A stretch of DNA of 64,000 nt from Septoria linicola (taxonomy: Eukaryota; Ascomycota; Dothideomycetes; Mycosphaerellales; Mycosphaerellaceae): assembly GCA_024114885.1 (NCBI GenBank), contig CP099425.1, positions 2,232,001-2,296,000 on the forward strand, read 5' to 3'. The stretch's first letter is position 1; each line of letters opens with the position of its first letter. Under the pieces are notes generated by a model. That model did not search any database. It was given only the letters and a program-made list of their open reading frames with translations, and had not been told where the DNA came from. Both the position numbers and the translations under genes were made by a program. Positions 47,267 through 57,922 of the stretch are shown here, one piece after another.

Positions 47267-49224
47267 CTACGAGGCTGTCGAAGGCGTAATAAAGCCTGAC
47301 TGATCTTGAATGACCAGACCGGCAATAGTCGCTGAAGACAACGTCGCAAGAACACCTGTGACAAGTGCGCTCACAGCCAGTCTAGAGACATCACCAGATC
47401 TGCCAGGCGCGATTTGCGACAAGACACCAATCTGAGTACCCAGAGAACCGATGTTGCCGAAACCACAAAGTGCGTAGGTAGCGATGAGTCGAGATCGTGG
47501 AGCAAGGTCCTCATAGAGAGCATCCTTGGTAAGCGCAGTGAAGGCAACGAACTCGTTCTGAGATATCTGTTAGCATAGTTCAAGGTAATGTGGCGCTGCT
47601 GAGAACTTACGGTGACGACCTTAATACCAATGAGACGAGCGACCTTGAGGAGATCAGGACCGCGAGGCACACCGAGCAAGAAAGCAATCGGGTAGAAGAG
47701 GTATCCCAGAATCAGCTCAATAGTCAGGTCGTACTCGCCAGTGAGGTTGATGTAGCGACCGAACCAGGTGAGAATGCCGTTGATCAATGCCACGAAGGCA
47801 ATAATACAGAGAAGTGTGGTCAAGATCATAGCAGCGATCTTAAGACCGAGCCAGGCTCCGTTGGCGAATGCGTGAAGAGCGTTGGCGGCCTTGTGGGTAT
47901 CATCGTCTGGAACGACAACTTTGCCGGCTGTGAGAGTCTCCTCTTCTTCTGGGTAGCGGAGCTTCGACGCGGCCAAAGAAGCTGGGATGGACATCACACA
48001 GGACGAGACGAGAGCCTGTGGGCTCAAGCCCATGCCGATGTAGGCGATCAGCACGGAACCTGCGATGGTCGCGAAACCAGACGTCATGACCTGGTGCAGC
48101 TCGCACATTGTCAAATGAGGAACAAACGGCTTAATCAACATGGCGGATTCTCCTTGTCCAATGAACGGTGTAGCCGATGCCACGACTGCTTCAGCACCAG
48201 AGATTCTCATGGACCAGAAGAAGAATACGGCGAATTTGCCGACAAACCACTGGATGAGACCGACGAAGTAGAACAATTGCACGAGCGCAACGAAGAAGAT
48301 GATGGCCGGAAGCACTGTGACCAAGAACCAGAAAGTCTCGGCGACGAAGTCGTCAGACGTCAAGAATGCGAGACCATCCTTAGCGAATCCGAGCAGAGAT
48401 CGAGCCAAGCTGGAGATGAAATTGAAGATGTCGTATCCGACTCCAGTTCGCAGCACAAACAGCGCAACAATGTACTGAATGAGAAAGCCAGAAATGACGG
48501 TATGCCAGTTGATCGCTTTCCTGTTCCGAGATGTGGCGTAGAGACCAGCAATAAGGACAATCATTCCAAAAAGCGAAATGGCACGGTTCTCACGCGTGTT
48601 GTCCTCGGTCTCTTCGCTGACAAAGGAACCGACAAGGATAACAGCAAAGGTGACAGCTGCACCAGCCCAAAGCCTGAAGCGTTCTGGGATCATCTGGTTC
48701 ACGCGCGAGCCTGTATTCCGCCATGTCCATCTCATAGGGCCGGTCACATATGATGTTCCGGTGTGTAGCGTGATAAGTCGGATAGTGATAGCGAGCCAGA
48801 TCAGGAAGGGCACAACCCAAGGCTTGTTGTTGCGGTGCAGCACGACACTTGCAACCCACCATGCAGTCATGACGAGCCATATCGCGATGTGGACGAAGAT
48901 TCGGTATTTTCGGTACAGCGTGCGCTTCTTGCTTGGGCCCTCCTCAGATTGTTCCAGAGATTTTGTAGGTGTTATGGGCGACGAATTTCCTTGTTCAACA
49001 TCGACGCTGTAGTCGCCCTTCTTTTCATTTCCGTAGGCAGGTCCATGGCTGATACCATGATCTTGTGCGCTAGGATTCGGTATCGTGCTGCGCTCGTTCG
49101 TGGTGCCGACAGTGTATGTGGGCACATCGTTTCCGTCCTGGTGGGCTTTGTGGCCGTGATGAAGATGCCCATGTGTATGCTGATGCATCGGCTCTAATGC
49201 CGGATCCTTGTGTGTGTGCTCCAT
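47267..49224 (-). CDS. Concentrative nucleoside transporter (CNT family)
   Basis: Two exons, 49,224-47,611 and 47,566-47,267, 637 residues. The 44-bp intron (GTAAGT...TAACAG, phase 0) is unusually short but joins GIKVVT to ISQNEFVAFTAL and restores the family's most conserved end, ATYALCGFGNIGSLGTQIG. Without the splice the frame would read into non-homologous sequence. CNT proteins import nucleosides with H+ or Na+ across the plasma membrane. Visible marks are GQGES (356-360), then TMCELHQVMTSGFATIAGSV, and about ten or more hydrophobic segments. The N-terminal 100 residues are cytosolic-like and start with a His-rich stretch (HQHTHGHLHHGHKAH), unusual for the family. ATG at 49,224 is the first in frame. 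Confidence 0.9.
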
Positions 49225-50687
49225 TGTGCTGGTATCCTGGTAGCAAAACACACAAATGTCCTGGAGCTCAAGGAAAATTATGCTGTGCGGTACAGCTCCA
49301 AGAAGACGGTACTCTATAAATCTTCACTCCACTTGAGCACGACCCTACCATGTCAGCCATGCGACAGCTTATCTGCACGTACTTGGCAGCCAGAACCTCT
49401 AGAAGCTCTAGAGCGCATCTAATTCGCCGTTACTACTGTAGCATTGCAGTGGCCCCGCTTGGTGATACATGGACTGGTGCTCGTTCTTTGGTCAACAACG
49501 CTGATCCCTAACCGCACCATGTATTTAGCGAGTAGAGTTGCACGATGGAAGGTCCATCGCTCCGGGCATATTGCCCATTGCGTTGGACTCAAGCATTAGT
49601 GGCAACCTTGGCCAGATAACGGCTATCTCTTCCCACCGGGTATGCCGAGCTTCTGTAGAGGAATCCTATGCGGACGTCGCCTTGATGCCTGTGATAACAT
49701 GTGCCAGATTCGCTTTGCATGGTCGTCACGCCCACAAGCTCACAGCGACTTATCTGTATCATTTCCCAAGTCGATTGTGAACTGCTGGTCACGAAACTGG
49801 AACTGCTTGTGGGCCAAAATCGGCGTTCCATTGGCAGTGGCAAACCAACGGCTAGGTCGGCGCCCGGCCCTCCGCGGGTCAATTGATGGAGTCTTCAATA
49901 ACTGCCAATCGAAGCAGAACGAGCGCAACATACGCTTTCTCGGCTGGCAAAGGATCATCAGTTGCGTAGCAGAGCTCTCGTCGACATGCAGCTGCCAATT
50001 GAAAAGAGGCGAACGGCGACAAGTCTTGTCAAACTGCAGCTTCTCCAAGGTCTTGTCTTGACTTTGCGGAGAGAGTGGAGCGCTCGTCGCGTGACACCAG
50101 ATCACCGCGTCTGTTCGGTGTTGGTCCTGTTCGTAGAATCACTCCGGTGGCACAGATATTCCTTCATTGATAGTGGCGCCCGCAAGTGTCAGCATTGGAG
50201 TGCTTGTGTATCTGCACATGCGACCGCCTGCCTGTTTGCTCTTGATCCAGATCCATGGGCTGAGAAGGATGTGACTAGCGTGTCCGAGCGACCTGCCTGA
50301 TTGAGATTGCGCTCTTACCAAGGCGGCTGTATGGAATTGCACAGGTGAGCGCAGCCGAAGAGAAGGGTGAACAATATTGTGTGTCGGTGTGAGAGGAAGC
50401 GCGGGTGAAGCAGGCATGTTATGTTGGCTGTTGTTGTTGTCTTTTGCATAGCATTCGGGCTAACTTCTCAAAGTCACCGCTTCATCTCGACTTGGCGTGC
50501 AGCATGGGCAATATCGAACTCCGTGTCAACTCCGCTTGTATATATGGACGTGGACACAGGCTGATCGCGATATTACATTGCCTGCTGGCTTGCTGAGGTA
50601 GCTCTGGACCAGATTTCCCAGGTCATGGCATGATTTCTACACACTTCAATCGAATACCTCGATGCACTTGAACATATGTAGCTTTCT
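49225..50687. other. Intergenic region, no gene supported
   Basis: 1,463 bp between the transporter start and the dehydrogenase stop. Base composition is normal, not RIP-affected. Several frames of 60-140 codons exist on both strands, but none shows domains, sensible starts or splice-joinable partners. It must include the transporter's promoter. Confidence 0.5.
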
Positions 50688-51611
50688 TCAAGACTGCACA
50701 GCTTCAAGCACCTTCCTCGTCTTGCGATCTCGCTCAGCTGTATCTGCAACACCATACGCCTCGCTTGCTTGCTTGCAGATATCCTCCTGCCAGGCCTCGC
50801 CAACGTTAATATTGCCTCTTCGGACGTCCTCATCACTAGCATCCCAACACTTTTGTACTGTTCCACCAATCTTGTCCATAAAACTCTTGAGCCCTCCCTC
50901 TCCGCCTCCAGCATGATACGCCTTGAATGGACCCGCCACTGCCCATCTCGGGCCCATTGAAGAACACACAATATCGTCCAGATCGTGCACGTCTACTATA
51001 CCTTGACTGACGAGGGAGCTTGCTTCCCTCAATAATGCAAAAGCCAATCTGTTTGCAACAAATCCTACGCATTCCTTCTTGACGACCACAGGTGTCCTTC
51101 CAAGGGCTCGCCAGTATTTCAATGTCCTCTCCACGATCTCGTCCGAAGTCTCTGGCGACCGCACGATCTCCAATAGTGGCATGACTAAAGGTGGATTATA
51201 GGGATGGCAAACAACGAGTCGACTCCGATCAACCATGTTCTGACTCTGCTCGCTGGCAGGTATGCCACTTGTGCTGGACCAGAAGAGTGCATCGGCTGGC
51301 GCATGCTTCTCTATTTCTGGCCATATGCCAGTCTTGAAGTTTACATCTTCGGGCCCTTGCTCTTGCACGATATCTGCTTCTCTGACTGCCTCTTCTACGT
51401 CCCTGGCGAAGGACAACCGCTCGATACAGGAAATCTGATCTGTGTCGATGAGATAACCAGGTAAATTCTGCGAGACGTATTCCTGGAGATCTGGTCTGCT
51501 GTCCAGGATCATCACCTTGCAGGATGGGTTCTTCGTTAGGTGGAGGGCGGCGAAAGATAGCCCGATGGTTCCTGAGCCAATTATGGCTATCTTAGTAGGC
51601 TTTGTTGACAT
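50688..51611 (-). CDS. 3-hydroxyacyl-CoA dehydrogenase family (lambda-crystallin / L-gulonate 3-dehydrogenase-like)
   Basis: 307 residues, single exon. It is an NAD-dependent dehydrogenase of 3-hydroxy acids. Rossmann motif GSGTIG at 12-17, Asp at the end of the second strand (MILDSRPD) indicating NAD over NADP, then QEQGPED, SSTSG (112-116) and HPYNPPLVMPLLEIV with the His136/Glu148 pair typical of the family. The C-terminal domain has GFVANRL and GPRWAVAGPFKAYHAGG, closer to the lambda-crystallin/gulonate group than to true fatty-acid 3-hydroxyacyl-CoA dehydrogenases. A role in sugar-acid or hydroxy-acid catabolism is likely but the substrate is not fixed by sequence. The ATG at 51,611 is used; the frame extends further only via TTG. 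It is divergent from Pol5. Confidence 0.87.
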   Translation of the reverse strand: MSTKPTKIAIIGSGTIGLSFAALHLTKNPSCKVMILDSRPDLQEYVSQNLPGYLIDTDQISCIERLSFARDVEEAVREADIVQEQGPEDVNFKTGIWPEIEKHAPADALFWSSTSGIPASEQSQNMVDRSRLVVCHPYNPPLVMPLLEIVRSPETSDEIVERTLKYWRALGRTPVVVKKECVGFVANRLAFALLREASSLVSQGIVDVHDLDDIVCSSMGPRWAVAGPFKAYHAGGGEGGLKSFMDKIGGTVQKCWDASDEDVRRGNINVGEAWQEDICKQASEAYGVADTAERDRKTRKVLEAVQS

Positions 51612-51938
51612 GTTGAGTAAATTGTGTGTTGGACGAAGTCGAAAGGAGAAATTGGAGGAATACAGCAATACTTAGCTCTGACGAAAGCAATGTTTCTGTC
51701 GCACACACGCTGTGGTAATGTCGAACTGATTACAGCCTTCTGAAATCCAAAAGTGCAAGGCTTTGGACGAGTGTAGCAAGCCATCTGAGAAGTAGACGAA
51801 TTTTTGAAAGATGTGCATCCTGGTTCAGTCCTACGGGAGCGGACTGAGGTCCGCCAGTCCGTGCATCAATATCAAAAACTTTATTGCCAGCAACTTTCCA
51901 CCTCCTTCACAAATAATACAGATCTTACACAACTAACC
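51612..51938. promoter_or_regulatory. Divergent promoter region between the dehydrogenase and Pol5
   Basis: 327 bp separate the two start codons, so both promoters must overlap or abut. I see no defined operator. Confidence 0.5.
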
Positions 51939-54887
51939 ATGGCTGGGACGAAGCGGCCATTCGACGAGGATGAAAGCGAACAGAACGTTCATCCCGCGCG
52001 CAAGCCGCGCATGGGTATCAAGGAGCAGAGCGCCGACCAGAAGGAGCTGAACAGAATTCTAAGAAAATTGGGCGAGGAAGTATCCGAAACGCGTATCGAG
52101 GCTACCAAAGAATTGCTGCACCACTTGGCCGAAGATGAGAATGACTTCAAAAATCGTGTTGATAAAGCAGTCACGCGTCTGATCATCGGCGTTTGCAGCG
52201 GTGCCAGAGCCTCCCGACTTGGATTTTCGTTGGCGCTGGCCGAGGTTTTGCGATTCGCGCGAGATGGAAAGCGCAACCTGTTGAACTTTGAGGAGATTCT
52301 GAGCAAGATTGCCGCATTGACTCCAGAGGGTGACCGAGGAGGCGATGAAAGGAACCACCTGCTTGGACGCATGTATGCCCTTCATGCTATACTGCTCAGC
52401 GATGTTCTGCGCCGTGCCACAGAGGCAGAGTCAAGTTCTGTGTTTGATGCAATTTCTGAACTGGCTCTTCAGAAGGAATGGATCCGTGGCGAGTGTGGCT
52501 TGATCGTGGTTGAGTTCTTGAAGACTTCTGCAAATGAAGATCTAGTGTTGCCTTTGATTGGCTCTCTAGACTCCAAAGGCCTACTCAAATCCCCCGAAGG
52601 TGTCGCCATCTGGTTGGCCGCCAGGAATCGATTTGAGGGCGTGAAGCTACCGAAGAAAGTCTGGCATCATAGGAACCCGCTATCGTCCCAGGATCGTGGC
52701 GAGCTGACACGCATTCTGCTCAAGAACGCCATCGATACCAAGGAGACGGAGACGCCACAACAGAGCAACGACCACAAGAGAAAGAACAAGGCTTCGGGGA
52801 CACGACAGTCGATGCCGAGCTTTGCTTGGGGCATCATTCTACAGCAGCTCTACGAAGCAGACGATGGCAAGGATTTGGCTCAATTTTGGGAAGACTGCGT
52901 CGCGAAGCCCATGTTTTCGGCCAGCTCCTCAGCGGAAAGGAAAGCTCTGGGCCTTCAATTATTCAGCCAAGCTGTCAAGACTGCTCCCGCTGAGCTCCTG
53001 GGCGACATCGTTCATGCAAACATCGTGCGATGTATTGTTGATCAACGGTCCAAGTCTGATCGAACGTTGTTCGCCGCCGCGGTAGTTCCTCTCAAAGCTA
53101 TTGAAGCTCGTGGTAAGGCAGATGCCTCTGCCGCAGCCGAGATAGTATCCAAGCTGCTCGAAGTGGCGCCCTTCAATCTGGATAAGGCTACACGGCAGAC
53201 CATTGATACTCTACTTGGGGCATCAGACCCGGAGAGCTTGGTACACGTAGTCAAGGTAATCAATGATGTCTGTCGAAGCCCAGGGTTGTTGCCAACGGAC
53301 GCTGCCGATGCGGAGAAGAAGCGTCGCCAACTCGCAGATGCCCAGCTGTCGATCATTCGATCGAGGAGAAGTCAGCCTGAGCAGTTCTTCAAGAAAGGTG
53401 ACAAGCCTGCACAGTGGTTGAAGGTTGCGCTACGGAACATGACTGATCTGGGATTCACCGGAGAGAAGATCTCGCCAAGCCTGCATGACACAACGAGGGC
53501 TATCTTTCAGGATCGATTGATCTCAGCACTTGGCCACCTTGTCAATTTACCGATCGACCAGGCCGTCGTTGCGCCCCTCGTAGTCGTTGAGAGGCTGAGG
53601 TCAGCTGCGGACATCTTGGCGACTAAGCTGGACGACAGTGCCGCTGAGGCGGTGGCAGCCGCACAAGATGCGCTGGAGAAGGCTGCCAAAAAGGCGGAAA
53701 CAAAGAAAGGAAGCAAAGCCACTGTTGCCAAGGCTTCGCAGCTACTGCTTGCCCTCGGAATTCTGCAGGTTCATAAGCAAGAGCCAGACAGTATAGAGGT
53801 GCTCAAGGACATCACCGATCACTTCCAGAGCAGTAAGAGCGAGGATTCTTCGCTACTGCTGGTGGAGTTGCTGCTCAGCTTTGTCGCCAAGCCGTCTGCC
53901 TTGTTTCGCAAGCTAGCTGAACAAGTTTTCGCAGCTTTTGCGTCAGAGGTCACCGCAGACGGCTTGCAATCACTGATCAGCGTTCTGGAACCGAAGGAGA
54001 GCTTAGCAGGCAAGCGGGAGCTTTTCAAAGGCGAGGACGAGGATGACGATGAAGAAGAGAGCGGGGAAGAGAGTGATGATGGAAGCGACGTCGAAATGGA
54101 AGACATTGAAGACGCCTCAGATATAGAGCTTGTCAATGGCAATATTTCTGGTGCTGCAGCCGATTCAGACGATGAAGGCTCCGCTTCGGACAGCTCGGAC
54201 GAGGATGCTACTGGTGGAGCAGGCGACAAGGAGGAGGCAGAGTTCGACCGGAAGCTTGCAGATGCGCTTGGCACCGCAGGGATGGAGGACGATTCTGACG
54301 ACCATGGCTCCGATATGGACGACGATCAAATGATGGCACTTACACCACACCTCGAGACTATCTTCAAACAACGCAAGAAGAGCTCGAGCAACAAACAGGA
54401 CAATAAGGACGCCAAGGAGGATGTGGTAAACCTCAAGAACCGTGTCCTGGATCTGTTGTCAATCTATGTGAAGTCACAGTCGGCGAATCCCCTGGCTCTG
54501 GATCTCCTTCTGCCTCTGATAACTCTGACTCGCGCCACTACAAGTCAGTCAACTGCCCAGAAAGGGCGGGAAGTGCTGGAGACATACTTTGACACAAGCA
54601 AAAAGCAGAAGGCACTTCCAACTGTGGACAACGTTGAGGATTTGTACAAAGTGCTTGGGAATGTTCACGATGAGGTGCGACTTGGCGGAAGAAAAGAGCA
54701 CACCAAGGCCTGCAGTCGTTCGAGTGTGTTCCTTGCGAAAGTGCTCATATCGCATTACCCGCAGGAAGCATGGAAGAAGATCAATCAGATGTACGGCGAG
54801 CTTCTCGATGAATGGCGCAAAGATGCGAAGACGAAGATTCATGGAGACGTCTTCAGCGATTGGAACAACTATTCTATGCAGAGATAG
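51939..54887 (+). CDS. POL5: Pol5 / MYBBP1A-type nucleolar protein (DNA polymerase phi family)
   Basis: 982 residues, single exon. Despite its name the family is not a working polymerase. In yeast it acts in the nucleolus in rRNA synthesis and 60S ribosome maturation. The N-terminus has a basic KRPF..RKPR stretch, then helical-repeat sequence including RLIIGVCSGARASRLGFSLA (about residue 75-95), the best conserved family block. Residues about 685-810 form a strongly acidic segment (runs of D, E and S, for example EDEDDDEEESGEESDDGSD), as in known members, followed by a helical C-terminal domain ending NNYSMQR. The start ATG at 51,939 lies in an excellent context (AACCATGG). The frame is open to 51,804 only by TTG. 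Confidence 0.9.
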   Translation: MAGTKRPFDEDESEQNVHPARKPRMGIKEQSADQKELNRILRKLGEEVSETRIEATKELLHHLAEDENDFKNRVDKAVTRLIIGVCSGARASRLGFSLALAEVLRFARDGKRNLLNFEEILSKIAALTPEGDRGGDERNHLLGRMYALHAILLSDVLRRATEAESSSVFDAISELALQKEWIRGECGLIVVEFLKTSANEDLVLPLIGSLDSKGLLKSPEGVAIWLAARNRFEGVKLPKKVWHHRNPLSSQDRGELTRILLKNAIDTKETETPQQSNDHKRKNKASGTRQSMPSFAWGIILQQLYEADDGKDLAQFWEDCVAKPMFSASSSAERKALGLQLFSQAVKTAPAELLGDIVHANIVRCIVDQRSKSDRTLFAAAVVPLKAIEARGKADASAAAEIVSKLLEVAPFNLDKATRQTIDTLLGASDPESLVHVVKVINDVCRSPGLLPTDAADAEKKRRQLADAQLSIIRSRRSQPEQFFKKGDKPAQWLKVALRNMTDLGFTGEKISPSLHDTTRAIFQDRLISALGHLVNLPIDQAVVAPLVVVERLRSAADILATKLDDSAAEAVAAAQDALEKAAKKAETKKGSKATVAKASQLLLALGILQVHKQEPDSIEVLKDITDHFQSSKSEDSSLLLVELLLSFVAKPSALFRKLAEQVFAAFASEVTADGLQSLISVLEPKESLAGKRELFKGEDEDDDEEESGEESDDGSDVEMEDIEDASDIELVNGNISGAAADSDDEGSASDSSDEDATGGAGDKEEAEFDRKLADALGTAGMEDDSDDHGSDMDDDQMMALTPHLETIFKQRKKSSSNKQDNKDAKEDVVNLKNRVLDLLSIYVKSQSANPLALDLLLPLITLTRATTSQSTAQKGREVLETYFDTSKKQKALPTVDNVEDLYKVLGNVHDEVRLGGRKEHTKACSRSSVFLAKVLISHYPQEAWKKINQMYGELLDEWRKDAKTKIHGDVFSDWNNYSMQR

Positions 54888-55561
54888 ACTGGCGGTCAAC
54901 CATTTGTAGACAACTCCCGCCCGCCGTGCAGCATTGCCGATGCACTGCTCCTGCGAAACTGCATCATCTCAAATGCCGAGAGATCCACCTTGTGCTTAGC
55001 AAAGCTTAAACGCGAACAAGCACTGCAGGATCACGTCCTGCGCAATTAACACCAGTTTCTTACGGCACTTTTTGTCGTCTCTCTCTTGATCATAATGCCC
55101 ACTACGTCTCTCATAGCGACTGACTGTGATCAGCATCCATCGTCGGACCTCTGTAGCAACATATCAGACACTCAATCCCGCAGTCATGACCGCAGTCGTC
55201 ATCAGCAGTGCCGATCGACTCTCCACAACCACTCACCTTCCTCCATTGGGGAACCCGCGGTGGGCTGGCAGGTATGCACATGCCACATACGACCATTGCA
55301 GCGACGAATAGCACGCAACACATGCTGGAGCCGCGTGCACCGCTCTTCTCATGTCGGCGTTTGCGGCATCTCAACGACCCGCTCTCTAGTCGAACATTCA
55401 TGCGGCTTACACGGATCTTATCCGACAGTGACGTGGGCGTTGAGATATTCGCGCGATGCGGACTGTTCCTGCTGTGTTACACTTCAATCGTTAGTTCCTG
55501 CTGAGAGTACTGAACGACGAAAAGTCTGTTTCTTGCAATTCGCATTTGAACAGCCTTCAAA
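54888..55561. other. Intergenic region upstream of the sugar transporter
   Basis: 674 bp holding the terminator side of Pol5 and the promoter of the transporter. Short overlapping frames have no domain support. Confidence 0.5.
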
Positions 55562-57209
55562 ATGGCATTACTCAAATTTCGAGGCCGAAGACTCCGACTA
55601 GCATTGGCCTTTACGGGAGCAGCAGCATGGATTCTGCAAGGCTATGATCAAGCATTGATGAATGGTCTCTTGACACTACCGACTTTTGTCGAACAGTTCC
55701 CAGAAATAGACACAACTACGCCTGATCTCGAGCAGCAGCATTCCACTCTCCAAGGTACCATTACTCCCACTTCATCTTACTGAAGATCTCGTCTCACTAA
55801 TTTCTCCTCAGGCACAGCAGTAGCTCTCTACGAAGTCGGCGCAGCATTTGGCGCTCTAGCATGTTTCTACTTCGGCGAGAGGTTCGGACGGAAATGGACG
55901 ACCTTCGCGGGAGCAGTCGTAGTGCTCATCGGCGTCATCCTACAGTCCACGGCATACTCCCTTGCACAACTCATTGTAGCTCGCATCGTCACAGGACTGG
56001 GAGTGGGATCATTCACAGCCACGATTCCTACTTGGGTTGGCGAGAGCTCGGATGCACATCAACGCGGTAGTCTGATCATGATAGAGGGCTCGGCAGCGAT
56101 CTTTGGTGTCATGTTTGTGGGCTGGCTGGAGTTTGGATTGTATTTCGCTCGTCAGTCGAGCGTGAGCTTTCGGTTTCCGATCGCGTTTCAGGCGCTCTTT
56201 CCGCTGATTGTGATGATCATGGTGCCTATGCTGGAAGAGTCGCCAAGGTGGCTCGTTGGTCAAGATCAATTCGAGGAAGCAAAGCAAGTCCTGTCGAAAC
56301 TCGAAGATGAACCCGAGGACTCTGAATTCATCGCCGAGCAATTGCTTGTCATTCGACAGTCGCTGGAACTGAAGAGTCAAGGAAGCTCGGGCAACCCATT
56401 TGCGCAGACCAAGAATCGACATCTTAATCGCACTTTGATTGCCATCGGTGTCAACGTCCTGGCGCAGTTATCCGGAGTGAATGTGATCACATTTTACAGC
56501 AATACCATCCTCGAGCAACGCCTCGGCTATAGCGCAGTCCTCTCTCGGATCATCTCGAGCTGTCTGCAGACGTGGCAGTTCTTGATGGCGACCACTGCCG
56601 TCTTTCTGATCGACCGTTTCGGACGACGTAGGCTCCTTATCACTGGCGCCGTCTTGATGTGCATTGCCAACGCTGGCCTGGCAGGCCTCCAGTCGGACAC
56701 CACGAATAAGACTGCTGCTGGCTGCTCACTCATCTTCTATTTCTTGGCCCTCGCAGCCTTTCCAATCGGCCTATTTCTTATTCCATTCATGTACAGCAGC
56801 GAGATCGCACCTCTGCGAATCCGAGCAAAAGTCACAGCCATGTCAGGCTGCTCAAACTGGCTTGCAAACTTCCTGGTGAGTATCCCACTTCTGTCAACTC
56901 TCCAACCACGCCTTTGACTGATGTATATTTCAGGTCGCAGAAGTCACCCCTATTGCTTTCAGCAGCATCGAATGGAAATACTACCTTGTTTACGTGTGCA
57001 CCAACCTTGTATCAGTGGTCACGTTCTACCTCTTCCTGCCAGAAACGAAGAACAGGACGCTCGAGGAAATCGATGCCTTCTTCGTGCGATCGAGGAACGC
57101 GCTGCGGCCTGTGAAAGTGGCAAAGACGATGCCAGAGGGTGTTGCTCAGGACTTTGGCGAGGGCGATGTCAAGAAGAGTGCTTTCGCGGACGAGGTCGAG
57201 AAGGTTTAG
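55562..57209 (+). CDS. MFS sugar transporter
   Basis: Three exons, 55,562-55,754, 55,812-56,875 and 56,934-57,209, giving 510 residues. Introns are 57 and 58 bp, both GT-AG. It is a plasma-membrane sugar/H+ symporter or facilitator of the major facilitator superfamily. Family marks: GYDQALMNGLL in the first membrane helix, GERFGRKW (86-93) in the 2-3 loop, VARIVTGLGVGSFTA, LEESPRWL (205-212), AQLSGVNVITFYSNTI, the second-half FGRR, and PETKNRTLEEID (about 455-466) after the last helix. Length is normal. Gly-Tyr-Asp-Gln in helix 1 is shared by many fungal hexose, lactose and quinate-type carriers, so the substrate is open. It is convergent with the wall-protein gene. Confidence 0.92.
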
Positions 57210-57922
57210 CGATCGCCATGAGTGTAGCGAATGCAGAAAGTCTCGACATCCAATAGCTACAGCTCGTAGATAACATGTCTTCAGACTTGCGCGACCTAGG
57301 TTGCGTTCTCGACAGGTCGCTCTGTGCAACGATGCAGCTTGCCTCGTCTAGAATGATCGAGATGACGTTGCGTCGATGATGTATCTCACATGCTGAATTG
57401 GGCATGTGTGGCGACGCCGACAAGTGAAGTTTGGGTGCATGCGGTCTTGCAAAGCACCTCGATAGCTTGCAGCCAATGGACAGCCACGGTATTGTGGACC
57501 TCTGTAAGCCAACAACCACACTCAGAGTGTCTGTCAGGGTAAAGCAGTAATGAAAGAGTGATGAAACGGTGACGGAGAATCGAACGTTGGGTTAAAAGTC
57601 GTCTTCTAGCGGCGCATTAGATACAGTAATTCAGTCGTAGCATATCAGCCATGGAAGGGTATCGGTAAGGTACATGCTGCGCCCAAATAACGCCAAACAG
57701 AAGTCGATAAAAACACCCAACATTGCCGTCGTGCCCGGCATCTTATTAAATTGACAAATGTGCATCATGTTGAATACAAGGTAATCAAATGCGCTTGTCC
57801 ATCATTATGCGGGTCGTGAACAGCCATGGAAAATCAGGCTCATTCAATGACAACCGCTCTATCGTCACTGCCGTTTTCGAAGCATCGACAAACTCCGAGC
57901 ACACTCAAATCGAGTGGTGTAT
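57210..57922. other. Intergenic region between convergent genes
   Basis: 713 bp of 3' flanking DNA. No frame, RNA gene or repeat that I can support. Confidence 0.5.

Noticed and set aside
47590..48753. 387-codon plus-strand frame opposite the nucleoside transporter
   Set aside because: Polar, low-complexity antisense reading of a transmembrane protein; no domain, no initiation context.
53819..54274. Ser-rich minus-strand frame
   Set aside because: Complement of the acidic Asp/Glu/Ser tract of Pol5.
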